From the IMG/VR virus record IMGVR_UViG_3300018426_000210, positions 1-20,256 of that record: a DNA stretch of 20,256 bases. One strand, given 5' to 3'. Shown here piece by piece: positions 6,721-15,178 of this stretch. A program made the position numbers and the translations under genes. Source of the DNA: a virus. The notes beneath the pieces were generated by a model. The model was given only the letters and a program-made list of their open reading frames with translations. It did not search any database and was not told the DNA's origin. The stretch's first letter is position 1. Each line of letters opens with the position of its first letter.

Positions 6721-7668
6721 ATGGCGATTAAAGTCGGCGGTACTACTATTATTGATAATAGTAGAAACATATCAAATTTAGAAGGTTTTTCAGGCTCGTT
6801 CGGAGACTTTAGACCTGAACATTCAGATTTAGGCAATATAACAGGAACTGCAACACTAGATTTTTCTGGTGCTCGTGTTAGTAAAGCCACTATGACTGGG
6901 GATACAACATTCTCAGAATCAAACAAAATAATTGGTAGAGATAAAGTACTTTATATCGATACCAGCGCATCTGGTTATACACCAACATTTTCATCTAACG
7001 TAGAATTTCCTAATGGTACACCAACGTGGTCTGGTTATAGACACTGGGTAATATCATTTATATGCTGGGGTAACACAGTTGTAAGAGCAACAGCACTAGG
7101 TTTTACAGATGCTGGTACACCACAGTCAAACGTTCCGCAACAATTCCTATTAGATTCTAATTTTGAAACTTTTAATTTCTTTTCATCCCCAAATTACGCA
7201 GAATGTTGGTGCGCAGTAGATTTCGAAAGAGATGATGTAAACAACAGAATTAAAATAGGAGCTTGGAGTGGTGATTCAAGTGCTATGTCATCAACACAAT
7301 ATACGTACTTAAATTATACTGGGTTAACTGGAATTGATGCTACTACGGGAGTTCAAGTACAATATAATGTACAATCACAGTCATGTGGTGGTTCTGAATG
7401 TAATGCTAACCAATATAGTTTTGGACCAACTCCAGTGAGTGACGGATACAATTCTGGTACTTATTATAACATGTCAGGATACGTAAGATTTGGTTGGTCT
7501 GCGATGGCATTAAATGATGGTGACGACACATACGTATCGGGGAATATGCAATCAGCAAACCCAGATTTAAGAATTAAAATTGTTGCTAATGAAGGAACTT
7601 TCTATTCAACTTGTGAAATGGGAAATATTACTTTGCGAGCTCAAAATGCTGACCAACCTACAAAATAG
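6721..7668 (+). CDS. Virion-like protein, MAIKV-module paralogue 1
   Basis: 315 aa, GGAG six bases before the ATG. The first ~130 residues form a module shared with the genes at 7678 and 8683: MAIKV, then an LYIDTSASGYTPTFSSNV block, TPTWSGYRHWVISF and a VRATALGFT block. The rest is beta-rich, Ser/Thr/Asn/Gly-rich and not shared. A cysteine-containing stretch occurs near residues 220-230 (QSCGGSECNANQ). No signal peptide or membrane helix is seen. The composition, late promoter and position before gene 13, where T4 has genes 12 and wac, suggest a tail-, neck- or whisker-associated fibre or adhesin. No named family is recognised. Confidence 0.7.
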   Translation: MAIKVGGTTIIDNSRNISNLEGFSGSFGDFRPEHSDLGNITGTATLDFSGARVSKATMTGDTTFSESNKIIGRDKVLYIDTSASGYTPTFSSNVEFPNGTPTWSGYRHWVISFICWGNTVVRATALGFTDAGTPQSNVPQQFLLDSNFETFNFFSSPNYAECWCAVDFERDDVNNRIKIGAWSGDSSAMSSTQYTYLNYTGLTGIDATTGVQVQYNVQSQSCGGSECNANQYSFGPTPVSDGYNSGTYYNMSGYVRFGWSAMALNDGDDTYVSGNMQSANPDLRIKIVANEGTFYSTCEMGNITLRAQNADQPTK

Positions 7669-7677
7669 GATATTAAT

Positions 7678-8484
7678 ATGGCAATTAAAGTAGACACAGT
7701 AGAAGTATTATCAAACGGATATGCATTAAGTAATATTGTTAATGCTACTGGAGTATACAGTGATTTATTTCCAGATGGACAAGCTATTGGAACTACTATC
7801 GACATGGATGTACCTCTACAAACAAAGGTACTAGGTGCAGCAACTACATTTACATTTTCAAATATTGCAACAGGAAAACAATGTGTATTACTTTTAGATT
7901 TAAGTTCTGATGGGTATGCACCTACTTTTCCTTCGGGGACAGGGTGGCCAGAAGAAACTGAACCTTCTTGGACAGGAACAAGATATTGGCAAGTTTGTTT
8001 TACTGCATGGGATAACACAACTGTAAGAGCGATTGCAACAGGATATTCGGGTGCTGGAACAAATGCGGCAAATGTTGATTTAGGAGCTAACTTTACCTCA
8101 TATGTAAGTGCTTCAGGTCAATTCGCAGAAGCAGTATGTAGATTTAATATGAACAATGATGGTACTATGAACACTAACAGTAGTGGTAGTACTGGTAGCG
8201 GTGGTTCTTCTGGATTAATAAGTAGGACGTGGTTAGCTTCAGGAAGTGCTTCAGATTATGACATTAAGTGGGACGGAACAGGCGCTACAAGTAAATTAAC
8301 AACGAATCCTGGACTTGGAACCTGGTTAAATTTAGGTACTACGAGAACTTGGGTAATAGAAGATGATGATATAGGTGAAGGAAATGTTCACTCAGTTTCA
8401 GGTACTCTTTCAATTAGAGACGCTACAACCCAATCTGTTATAGACACATGTACTGCGACATTAAGCGTCGATGCACTATTTTAA
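7678..8484 (+). CDS. Virion-like protein, MAIKV-module paralogue 2
   Basis: 268 aa, nine bases after paralogue 1, with TAGGA as ribosome binding site. The N-terminal ~125 residues repeat the module: MAIKV, VLLLDLSSDGYAPTFPSG, PSWTGTRYWQVCF, TTVRAIATGYSGAG. A Ser/Gly linker at ~160-182 (NTNSSGSTGSGGSSG) separates it from a C-terminal beta-rich domain of about 85 residues (RTWLASGS to VIDTCTATLSVDALF). The layout is conserved mount plus linker plus variable tip, as in many phage receptor-binding or decoration proteins (inference). No enzyme motif is seen. Confidence 0.7.
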   Translation: MAIKVDTVEVLSNGYALSNIVNATGVYSDLFPDGQAIGTTIDMDVPLQTKVLGAATTFTFSNIATGKQCVLLLDLSSDGYAPTFPSGTGWPEETEPSWTGTRYWQVCFTAWDNTTVRAIATGYSGAGTNAANVDLGANFTSYVSASGQFAEAVCRFNMNNDGTMNTNSSGSTGSGGSSGLISRTWLASGSASDYDIKWDGTGATSKLTTNPGLGTWLNLGTTRTWVIEDDDIGEGNVHSVSGTLSIRDATTQSVIDTCTATLSVDALF

Positions 8485-8494
8485 GGAATAAAGA

Positions 8495-8683
8495 ATGGAT
8501 ATACCAACACCAAAACACGACGTAATACAACAAGGCGGAGTGGTTATAAGGCAATTCTATACAAAGAATGCTAATAACGAGATTATTGAAGTATTCAAAA
8601 CAATGCCTTATCATGCAAATAACGAACTAGATACTGCAGAGTGTCAGAATTTTATTACAAATGTATTAAGAGGAAGTGAATAA
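8495..8683 (+). CDS. Small hypothetical protein, 62 aa
   Basis: The ATG at 8495 has AAGGA seven bases upstream, and its stop shares one base with the next start (TAATG), so it looks like a real gene in the operon. The protein begins MDIPTPKHDVIQQGG and has no membrane segment. It lies between two paralogues of the MAIKV module and has no resemblance to either. It could be a small accessory or chaperone for the neighbouring fibre-like proteins, but nothing in the sequence shows this. Confidence 0.6.
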   Translation: MDIPTPKHDVIQQGGVVIRQFYTKNANNEIIEVFKTMPYHANNELDTAECQNFITNVLRGSE

Positions 8684-9519
8684 TGGCTGTTAAGATTTCT
8701 AACACAACAGTAATTGCTGATGACTTTCAGTTATTAAACGTTGCCGATACCATTGGTAAATATACTGATTTGCATGCAGTTGCAACTGATACTACGAACA
8801 ACATCAACTTCACTACGACTATGATGACGTGTACTATGACTCAAAATGAAACATTCACCGAGTCGAATGGTGCACCTGGTTTAACTGCGACTTTACTTTT
8901 AGATACAACAAATTCTTCACATACTCCAACATTTTCAAGCAATGTAAATTGGGAAAATAATACTACACCAACTTGGAGTGACTTTCAACACTGGCACATT
9001 ACATTCTTTTACGCAGATAGTAATGATATACGTGCAGCTGCAGTAGGTTACACTGATATAACTCCTTCAGAATCGGTAACTCTTCATGGAACTTCTAGTA
9101 GTCCACAAAGTACGTTTATGACTACTATGCCAGCAAGTGCAGATTGCATTTACGGATATCAGTTTACTAGTGATGGTAACATAAAAAGATATACAAATGG
9201 TTCTGTTTATGGTAATACTGGTTTATGGACTTGGAGTACATCTAAGTGGAATAATATTACACCATCACAAACATATTACATAAGATTCAGTAACCACGAT
9301 ACTTCACAAGGTGTGGGATTAGATACGAGTGCGAGTGCTCCATTAAATACTTGGAATGCATTAACTTCATCTAGATATGCTAGATACGATGTTGCTGGAC
9401 CACGAAATTCGGTAGGTACGCTTATTTCAGTTTTTAAAGTTGAAATTGCTTCTGATTCAAATGGTTCGAACATAGTTGCTACTGGGTACTATGAATGTGA
9501 AATTAACGGAACAGCATAG
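8683..9519 (+). CDS. Virion-like protein, MAIKV-module paralogue 3
   Basis: 278 aa, start overlapping the previous stop by one base. The N-terminal module is again present: MAVKIS, ATLLLDTTNSSHTPTFSSNV, TPTWSDFQHWHITF, IRAAAVGYTD. The C-terminal ~150 residues (from SESVTLHGTSSSPQ) are unlike those of paralogues 1 and 2 and are rich in Thr, Ser and Trp, with SKWNNITPSQTYYIRF and a final GYYECEINGTA. Paralogue 1 is the closer relative in the TPTFSSNV block. The likely role is a virion surface or fibre component; it is not recognised as a named family. Confidence 0.7.
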   Translation: MAVKISNTTVIADDFQLLNVADTIGKYTDLHAVATDTTNNINFTTTMMTCTMTQNETFTESNGAPGLTATLLLDTTNSSHTPTFSSNVNWENNTTPTWSDFQHWHITFFYADSNDIRAAAVGYTDITPSESVTLHGTSSSPQSTFMTTMPASADCIYGYQFTSDGNIKRYTNGSVYGNTGLWTWSTSKWNNITPSQTYYIRFSNHDTSQGVGLDTSASAPLNTWNALTSSRYARYDVAGPRNSVGTLISVFKVEIASDSNGSNIVATGYYECEINGTA

Positions 9520-9527
9520 AGGATAAT

Positions 9528-10295
9528 ATGGGATTACCACATACACAAAATTTAATTATCGGAAGTAAGAATACTGCCGGCAGTGGAGGTGTTGGAGGAA
9601 ATGATTATCCAACATCTGGTGAATCAATTTTAGATAGAGAATCACCTTCAAAAACTGTTATAACAGACTTCTTTGGGTTTAGACAAGACCAACCAGCGAG
9701 TGCAGATTCAGATGTTATTTTAGACTTTTTCTATGATACAATTCTTGGTGGATTGAGTGTTAGAACAACTAACAACGGAAGTGGTGCAACTGGTTCCAAT
9801 ACCACTACAACTTTCCAATATTATACGACTGCAAACGTAGCGGGTAATATTGCAACTAATAGTTCTCGTATTCATTATTCAAATGATTCTGCAGTATCAG
9901 GTGAAACTTATCCAGGTCCCGCTGACCAAATTAAAGTTGTTCATAGTTCTTCTACATTAGCAGATATAGGTGTCACCACGCGCACTTTCACCATGAATAC
10001 ATACCATTATGCTGGTACAGGAGCTCCTGCAACAATTGCTTCTTACACGAATGATACTTGGACTACTTTACATAACATTGGTGGTCAGTCAGGAATCGAT
10101 GTACCAACAGATAGTGTTGGAATAAGAGTAAGAATGAACAACACCTGTAATGCTCAACCAGGTGGAACTGAAACTTCAAGATTAAACACAAGAGAAACAA
10201 TTGAGTGTTGGGTTAAAGCGATTGGTGGTTACGATGATACATTATTGTTCAAGTATGACGTTGAAAACAAAGCAAGGGCGGAAGCAACTTATTAA
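9528..10295 (+). CDS. Beta-rich virion-like protein of unknown function
   Basis: 255 aa, GAGGA about five bases before the ATG. It lacks the MAIKV module of its neighbours. The N-terminus is Gly/Ser-rich (GSKNTAGSGGVGGNDYPTSG, residues 12-31), the middle is Thr/Asn/Ser-rich and the C-terminus ends in a charged segment (FKYDVENKARAEATY). There is no signal peptide, membrane helix or catalytic motif. It is the last gene before the neck gene 13, the place of fibritin (wac) in T4, but it shows no coiled coil and is not a wac homologue as far as I can see. Probably structural by context. Confidence 0.6.
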   Translation: MGLPHTQNLIIGSKNTAGSGGVGGNDYPTSGESILDRESPSKTVITDFFGFRQDQPASADSDVILDFFYDTILGGLSVRTTNNGSGATGSNTTTTFQYYTTANVAGNIATNSSRIHYSNDSAVSGETYPGPADQIKVVHSSSTLADIGVTTRTFTMNTYHYAGTGAPATIASYTNDTWTTLHNIGGQSGIDVPTDSVGIRVRMNNTCNAQPGGTETSRLNTRETIECWVKAIGGYDDTLLFKYDVENKARAEATY

Positions 10296-10310
10296 AGGAT
10301 AAATATTAAT

Positions 10311-11054
10311 ATGTCAATACCAAATACAAGAGAGCTTTTTAAAGATTATATCCTCCGAAAAATTGGTGCGCCTGTTATCGAAGTAAATGTGTCGGACGAA
10401 CAAGTTGAAGACCGTGTTGATGAAGCAGTTTCTTTCTGGAGAGATTATCACTACAATGGAAGTCAGCTCGTTTACTTAAAGCATCAGATTACACAAGAAG
10501 ATAAAGATAATGGATATATTTCTTTACCACAAGGTCTATTAGGTATTTCAGGCATTTTCCCACTTACAACAAACCTTTCTACTGGTTCTGGTATTTTTAA
10601 TGTTCAGTATCAGTTTGTATTAAACAATATACAAGACATTACAGGATATAATGTTCAGAACTATTATATGGCAATGTCACATCTTCAATTCTTACAAGAA
10701 ATCCTTGTAGGAAAACCGATGATTCGATATAACAAACACGTTAATAGATTACATATCGATGTTGATAACGAATTTATGACAGTAGGTGAATATGTTATTA
10801 TTGAAGCATACGATGTTATTGACCCAGCTACTTACTCAGATGTTTGGGGAGACAGATGGTTGCAAAACTATGCGACTGTTTTAGTGAGGGAGCAATGGGG
10901 ACTCAACTTAACTAAATTTACCAACATGCAATTAGTTGGTGGTGTATCATTTAACGGAGAACAGATTTTATCAGAAGCACGAGAAGAAAGACGAAATATG
11001 GAAGAAGAAGCGATAAGAGCTTATCAGCCTCTCACCTATAACTTTATTGGGTAA
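10311..11054 (+). CDS. 13: Neck protein gp13
   Basis: 247 aa, shorter than T4 gp13 (309 aa). The N-terminus NTRELFKDYILRKIGAPVIE followed by NVSDEQVEDRVDEAVSFWRDYH is characteristic of T4-type gp13. The C-terminal part has WGDRWLQNYATVLVREQWG and an acidic-basic helix. In T4 this protein forms the neck ring with gp14 below the portal and closes the packaged head before tail joining. The order 13-14-15 downstream supports the assignment. AAAGGA upstream is the probable ribosome binding site. Confidence 0.88.
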   Translation: MSIPNTRELFKDYILRKIGAPVIEVNVSDEQVEDRVDEAVSFWRDYHYNGSQLVYLKHQITQEDKDNGYISLPQGLLGISGIFPLTTNLSTGSGIFNVQYQFVLNNIQDITGYNVQNYYMAMSHLQFLQEILVGKPMIRYNKHVNRLHIDVDNEFMTVGEYVIIEAYDVIDPATYSDVWGDRWLQNYATVLVREQWGLNLTKFTNMQLVGGVSFNGEQILSEAREERRNMEEEAIRAYQPLTYNFIG

Positions 11055-11061
11055 TGTTTAA

Positions 11062-11751
11062 ATGGCAACAAATGTATTCTTCAGAAATTACGATAACTTC
11101 AACGAGCAACAATTAATTGATGACCTCGTAATTGAAAGTATCAAAATGTATGGTGTCGATGTTATATACATCGCTAGAGACTTTGGTGCTATTGATAGAG
11201 TTTTCAATGAAGATGATTTACCATTATATAATAAAGTCTTTCAATTCGAAGCTTATGTTAAGAGTGTTGATGGATTTGAAGGTGAAGGTGATTTCCTTTC
11301 TAAATTCGGTTTACAAATCAGAGACCAAGTTACATTCTCAGTAGCAAATCGTACGTTCGAACGTTTCGTCACCCGCGAGACAGAAGATATTATTCGACCG
11401 CGTGAAGGTGATTTAATTTATTTCCCTCTCAACGAAAAGATGTTTGAAATCAAATTTACAGAACACGAAAGCGTATTCTATCAAAACGGTTCTTTACAAG
11501 TATTTGATATGAGATGTGAATTAATCGAATACTCTGGTCAAAGAATGGAAACCGGATATGAGAACATTGATGATTACTTCGATAAGATTGACACTACAGG
11601 TACTACAACATTACAAGCACTCGCAAATACAGAAGCTGATGGTAGTGATGCATTAGCGAGGAACTACACTTTTGAAACGGAAGGAGATAATATTCTTGAT
11701 TTCTCAGAGAGTGACCCATTCACTGAAAACATTAATATTAGCGACACATAA
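11062..11751 (+). CDS. 14: Neck protein gp14
   Basis: 229 aa (T4 gp14 is 256 aa). Diagnostic stretches are ATNVFFRNYDNFNEQQLIDDL near the start, the MYGVDVIYIARDF block at ~29-41 and REGDLIYFPLNEKMFEI around 112-128, then a SGQRMETGYENIDDYFD segment. It partners gp13 in the head-tail connector. There is no convincing Shine-Dalgarno before the ATG; the gene starts seven bases after gene 13, so coupled translation is likely. The last ~30 residues are acidic. Confidence 0.87.
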   Translation: MATNVFFRNYDNFNEQQLIDDLVIESIKMYGVDVIYIARDFGAIDRVFNEDDLPLYNKVFQFEAYVKSVDGFEGEGDFLSKFGLQIRDQVTFSVANRTFERFVTRETEDIIRPREGDLIYFPLNEKMFEIKFTEHESVFYQNGSLQVFDMRCELIEYSGQRMETGYENIDDYFDKIDTTGTTTLQALANTEADGSDALARNYTFETEGDNILDFSESDPFTENINISDT

Positions 11752-12566
11752 TGGCAATTGCAAATTATTTTTATAACGCAACTTTAAGAAAATACGTAGC
11801 ACTATTTGGTACGTACTTTAATCAACTTGAAGTGAAGCGTGTAGACAATGGTGGAGTAACACAACAATCAATGATTGTTCCTATCTCTTATGCACCATTC
11901 CAAAAGATACTTGCAAGGTTAGAACAGAATCCAGATTTTAAAGCAAAGTCTGCGATTACTCTTCCTCGTATGTCGTTTGAAATGACAGGAATGAGTTATG
12001 ATGCAGAACGTAAAATATCTCCTATTACTAAGATAAGAAAAAATGTAGTATCTGATGATATAAGTGGAAGAAAGTTTCACTATGCTGGTGTTCCTTATAA
12101 CATGGAATTTCAGCTTTATATTATGACAAAATACCAAGAAGATGCGGTAAAAATAATGGAACAGATTTTACCTTTCTTTAATCCAGATTACACCAGAACT
12201 GCTCGAATTATTACCGGATTAGAACCAATAGACATTCCTTTAATATTAAACGGAGTGACTACAGAGGACATCTATGAGGGTTCTTTTGAAGAGAGACGTT
12301 CTATATTATATACTTTAAGCTTTACAATGAAAGGTTGGTTCTTTGGACCAGAAAAAGAGAAAGGAATTATCAAGTTTATCGATACTCGTTATCATACTGA
12401 TGTTACTTCAAATACAACTCCTGAGGAGTTCCAAACAATTCAACCTGGAATGACTGCTAATAACGAACCAACAACAGACCCTGAATTGACTGTTGATTAT
12501 AGTTTAATTGATTTTGATGACGACTGGGATTATATCAAACAAATATCCGATACTGAACCCAGCTAA
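11751..12566 (+). CDS. 15: Tail completion / sheath terminator protein gp15
   Basis: 271 aa, almost the T4 length (272 aa). The N-terminus AIANYFYNATLRKYVALFGT, then VPISYAPFQKILARL and LPRMSFEMTGMSYD, match T4-type gp15. In T4 a gp15 hexamer caps the top of the tail tube and sheath and binds the neck. The start codon overlaps the gene 14 stop (TAATG) without a clear Shine-Dalgarno, so it should be translated by coupling. Confidence 0.9.
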   Translation: MAIANYFYNATLRKYVALFGTYFNQLEVKRVDNGGVTQQSMIVPISYAPFQKILARLEQNPDFKAKSAITLPRMSFEMTGMSYDAERKISPITKIRKNVVSDDISGRKFHYAGVPYNMEFQLYIMTKYQEDAVKIMEQILPFFNPDYTRTARIITGLEPIDIPLILNGVTTEDIYEGSFEERRSILYTLSFTMKGWFFGPEKEKGIIKFIDTRYHTDVTSNTTPEEFQTIQPGMTANNEPTTDPELTVDYSLIDFDDDWDYIKQISDTEPS

Positions 12567-12585
12567 ATTTTAGGAATACAATATT

Positions 12586-13032
12586 ATGAAAATTGGATTT
12601 ACATGTAGTACATTTGACCTGCTTCATGCTGGCCATGTACAAATGTTAAGAGATGCAAAATCTCAGTGTGATTATTTAATGGTAGGATTACAGATTGACC
12701 CATCAATAGACAGACCAAAAGAAAAGAACCCACCTATACAATCAGTAGTTGAAAGATATACTCAACTCAAAGCTGTAAGATATGTTGATGAAATTATTCC
12801 TTATAAAACAGAACAAGACTTGATAGATATATTAGAGCTATATACAATTCACGTTCGTATTTTAGGTGAAGAGTATAGAGATAAAGAATTTACAGGAAAG
12901 GATATTTGTCGTAAAAGAGATATAGAATTGTTCTTTAATAAACGTGACCATAGGTTCAGTACATCTGGTTTACGAAAAGCTTGTGCTTGGGTAAATAATG
13001 ATGGTGATTGGAAAATGACTAAGGAAGGATAA
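12586..13032 (+). CDS. Glycerol-3-phosphate-cytidylyltransferase-like protein
   Basis: 148 aa, a little longer than TagD (about 130 aa). It is a single nucleotidyltransferase domain: GFTCSTFDLLHAGH at 4-17 with HAGH at 14-17, VVERYTQLKAVRYVDEIIP at 54-72, GEEYRDKEFTG at 94-104 and FSTSGLR at 124-130, which corresponds to the C-terminal substrate-binding ISTT-type motif. It should transfer CMP to a polyol phosphate such as glycerol-3-phosphate. It differs clearly from the cytidylyltransferase at 5913, so it is not a recent duplicate. Its place between genes 15 and 16 interrupts the T4 order. TAGGA precedes the start, and its stop overlaps the gene 16 start (TAATG). Confidence 0.8.
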   Translation: MKIGFTCSTFDLLHAGHVQMLRDAKSQCDYLMVGLQIDPSIDRPKEKNPPIQSVVERYTQLKAVRYVDEIIPYKTEQDLIDILELYTIHVRILGEEYRDKEFTGKDICRKRDIELFFNKRDHRFSTSGLRKACAWVNNDGDWKMTKEG

Positions 13033-13490
13033 TGGCGAAGAAAGATAAAATAGCAGAAACACTTGATATAAGACCTATTGAAGAGGCACAAGAGGAGTTG
13101 CCTGCAAATTCTTTTTCAACTAATGATGATGTAGAGAGCTTACCAGTTGTAAGACAAGAAAATCTACCCGCAGTTGCTGAACAACAAGCTGAAGAGAATT
13201 TAAAAGACATAGAATTAGCGAAAGCAAATATTGAGAATATTATTAATCTCGGTGATGATGCAGTAAAAGAAATGGTTGAGATTGCAAAACAATCAGAATC
13301 ACCAAGAGCATTTGAAGTTGTTTCGACTTTAATGAAAACACTATTAGATGCTAACAAAGATTATGTTGATATGTCAACTAAAAAGAGATATGCGAAAGAA
13401 GAACAAACAACGCAAACTCAAGTGACTAATAATAATCTTATCGTATCAACTGCAGACTTATTGAAAATGATTAAAGACGGAAACGAATAA
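13032..13490 (+). CDS. 16: Small terminase subunit gp16
   Basis: 152 aa (T4 gp16 is 164 aa). The central helical region KDIELAKANIENIINLGDDA, then MVEIAKQSESPRAFEVVSTLMKTLLDANKDYVDM and KKRYAKEE, is typical of T4-type gp16, whose central coiled coil forms the oligomeric ring that regulates gp17 and recognises DNA. The N-terminal 45 residues are acidic and poorly ordered. Both ends overlap their neighbours by one base in TAATG junctions, so 12586, gene 16 and gene 17 form a coupled unit. Confidence 0.88.
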   Translation: MAKKDKIAETLDIRPIEEAQEELPANSFSTNDDVESLPVVRQENLPAVAEQQAEENLKDIELAKANIENIINLGDDAVKEMVEIAKQSESPRAFEVVSTLMKTLLDANKDYVDMSTKKRYAKEEQTTQTQVTNNNLIVSTADLLKMIKDGNE

Positions 13491-15097
13491 TGCCAGTTGG
13501 GTACTTAGGTAACACTTACCTCAAGAGAGCGAATGAGGTACACGAGTTTACACCTGAACAAATTAAGGAGTATATGAAGTGTGCAGAAGACCCAATATAT
13601 TTCGCAGAAAATTATATTAAAATCGTACATGTTGACAAGGGGTTTGTTCCCTTTGAAATGTATGATTATCAAAAAGACATTACACAAAAGATTACAAACA
13701 ATAGACGTGTTGCAGTTTTAACCGCTCGTCAAAGTGGTAAGACAACAACTGCAACCGCAGTTATATTACATTATATTCTATTTAATGAATTTAAGACCGT
13801 TGCGATATTAGCGAACAAGGGTGATGCTGCTCGAGAAGTTCTTTCAAGAGTTCAACTTGCTTATGAAGCATTACCTAAATGGATGCAACAAGGTATCGAA
13901 GAATGGAATAAAGGTAATATTACACTAGAGAATGGTTGTAAAATATATGCAGGTACAACGACATCTTCGGCAATTAGGGGTAAATCAATATCGTTCCTAT
14001 ATCTCGATGAGGTTGCGTTTATTGAAGGATTCGATGAGTTCTTCGCTTCTGTATATCCTACAATCTCTGCTGGTGAAACTACAAAGTTATTAATGACTTC
14101 AACACCAAATGGATTAAACCATTTTTGGAAAACATGTAAAGGTGCTAGAGAAGGTACTAATGGTTATGAATTCGTTGAAGTTATGTGGAATGATGTTCCA
14201 GGGCGTGATGAAAAGTGGAAAAACGAAACACTTGAAGCTTTGGATTTTGACGAAGAAAAGTTTAGACAAGAATACTGTTGTCAATTCTTAGGAAGTTCTG
14301 GTACTCTTGTTGATGGTTCCAAACTTAAAGAATTAGCATACAGTCGTCCTATTGCAGAAAACCAAGGGTTAACTCAATATGAAGCTGTTCAAGAAGGTCA
14401 CGCTTATGTGATGACTGTTGACGTTTCAAGAGGAAAAGGACTAGATTATAGTACTTTTAATGTAATCGACGTAACACAAATGCCTTATAAACAGGTTTGT
14501 GTCTATCGAGATAACATGGTTGCTCCTGTCGATTTTGCATCTATTATATATAGAATAGGACTAATGTACAATGAGAGTTCTGTCCTAATCGAAATCAATG
14601 ATATTGGTGAACAGGTTTCGGACGTACTCTTAATGGACTATGGTTATGAAAATCTTCTTTATACAGAAAATGCGGGACGTTCCGGAAAAAGGATTTCAGC
14701 AGGTTTTGGAAAAAGAGTAGATAATGGAATACGTACAACTAAGAGTGTAAAATCAATTGGTTGTACAATATTAAAAATGTTGATTGAACAGAATCAACTT
14801 ATAGTACAAGACTATAATACAATACAAGAGTTATCACGTTTTAGTAAAAAGGGTTCTTCTTATGAAGCAGAATCTGGTTCCCACGATGATTTGGTTATGA
14901 ACCTGGTCATATTTTCGTGGTTATCAGACCAAACTTTCTTTAAAGACCTCACTGACATAAATACGTTATTAAAGCTTCGACAAAAAACTGAAGAACAAAT
15001 TGAAGAAGAATTATTACCGTTTGGATTTATAGATGATGGAAGTGAACTGCCAGATTCAGACGGATTCGAAGCTGTACGAAACGCATGGGAGATATAA
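13490..15097 (+). CDS. 17: Large terminase subunit gp17 (packaging ATPase-nuclease)
   Basis: 535 aa (T4 gp17 is 610 aa). ATPase domain: Q motif region YDYQKDI at ~58-64, Walker A RQSGKT at 80-85, Walker B FLYLDE with D173 and E174, and coupling motif TSTPNG at 203-208. Nuclease domain: acidic residues D311 in TVDVSRGKGLDYS, D371 in EINDIGEQ, and D466/D467 in SHDDLV, the RNase H-like metal triad. It translocates DNA through the gp20 portal and cuts the concatemer. The reading frame is continuous, with no intron or intein. The start overlaps the gene 16 stop. Confidence 0.96.
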   Translation: MPVGYLGNTYLKRANEVHEFTPEQIKEYMKCAEDPIYFAENYIKIVHVDKGFVPFEMYDYQKDITQKITNNRRVAVLTARQSGKTTTATAVILHYILFNEFKTVAILANKGDAAREVLSRVQLAYEALPKWMQQGIEEWNKGNITLENGCKIYAGTTTSSAIRGKSISFLYLDEVAFIEGFDEFFASVYPTISAGETTKLLMTSTPNGLNHFWKTCKGAREGTNGYEFVEVMWNDVPGRDEKWKNETLEALDFDEEKFRQEYCCQFLGSSGTLVDGSKLKELAYSRPIAENQGLTQYEAVQEGHAYVMTVDVSRGKGLDYSTFNVIDVTQMPYKQVCVYRDNMVAPVDFASIIYRIGLMYNESSVLIEINDIGEQVSDVLLMDYGYENLLYTENAGRSGKRISAGFGKRVDNGIRTTKSVKSIGCTILKMLIEQNQLIVQDYNTIQELSRFSKKGSSYEAESGSHDDLVMNLVIFSWLSDQTFFKDLTDINTLLKLRQKTEEQIEEELLPFGFIDDGSELPDSDGFEAVRNAWEI

Positions 15098-15149
15098 ACC
15101 TATGCTTTTTATAAATAAAACAGTGATAACTATAATTAAGACTAGGTTT
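15096..15149 (+). terminator. Weak possible hairpin with T run after gene 17
   Basis: AAACCTA at 15096-15102 pairs with TAGGTTT at 15143-15149, which continues into a run of T. The loop is about 40 bases and contains the late promoter, so the stem is weak. It could reduce read-through from gene 17 into gene 18, but chance is a real alternative. Confidence 0.2.
15110..15117 (+). promoter_or_regulatory. T4-type late promoter TATAAATA for gene 18
   Basis: An exact TATAAATA in the 81-base gap between genes 17 and 18, 61 bases before the ATG at 15179. A dedicated late promoter fits the high demand for sheath protein. Confidence 0.75.
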
Positions 15150-15178
15150 TTAAATAGATAATATTAAAGGAGAATAAT

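Noticed and set aside
7641-8018. Minus-strand open frames, the longest about 125 codons
   Set aside because: They lie opposite well-supported genes, have no ribosome binding sites and show low-complexity composition typical of antisense shadows.
10298-10305. GATAAATA before gene 13 as a late promoter
   Set aside because: It lies only five bases before the start codon, which would leave no leader with a ribosome binding site; the GGA is better explained as the Shine-Dalgarno.
13490-15097. Intein or group I intron in the terminase gene, a common site in phages
   Set aside because: Walker, coupling and nuclease motifs are all present at normal spacing in one uninterrupted frame.
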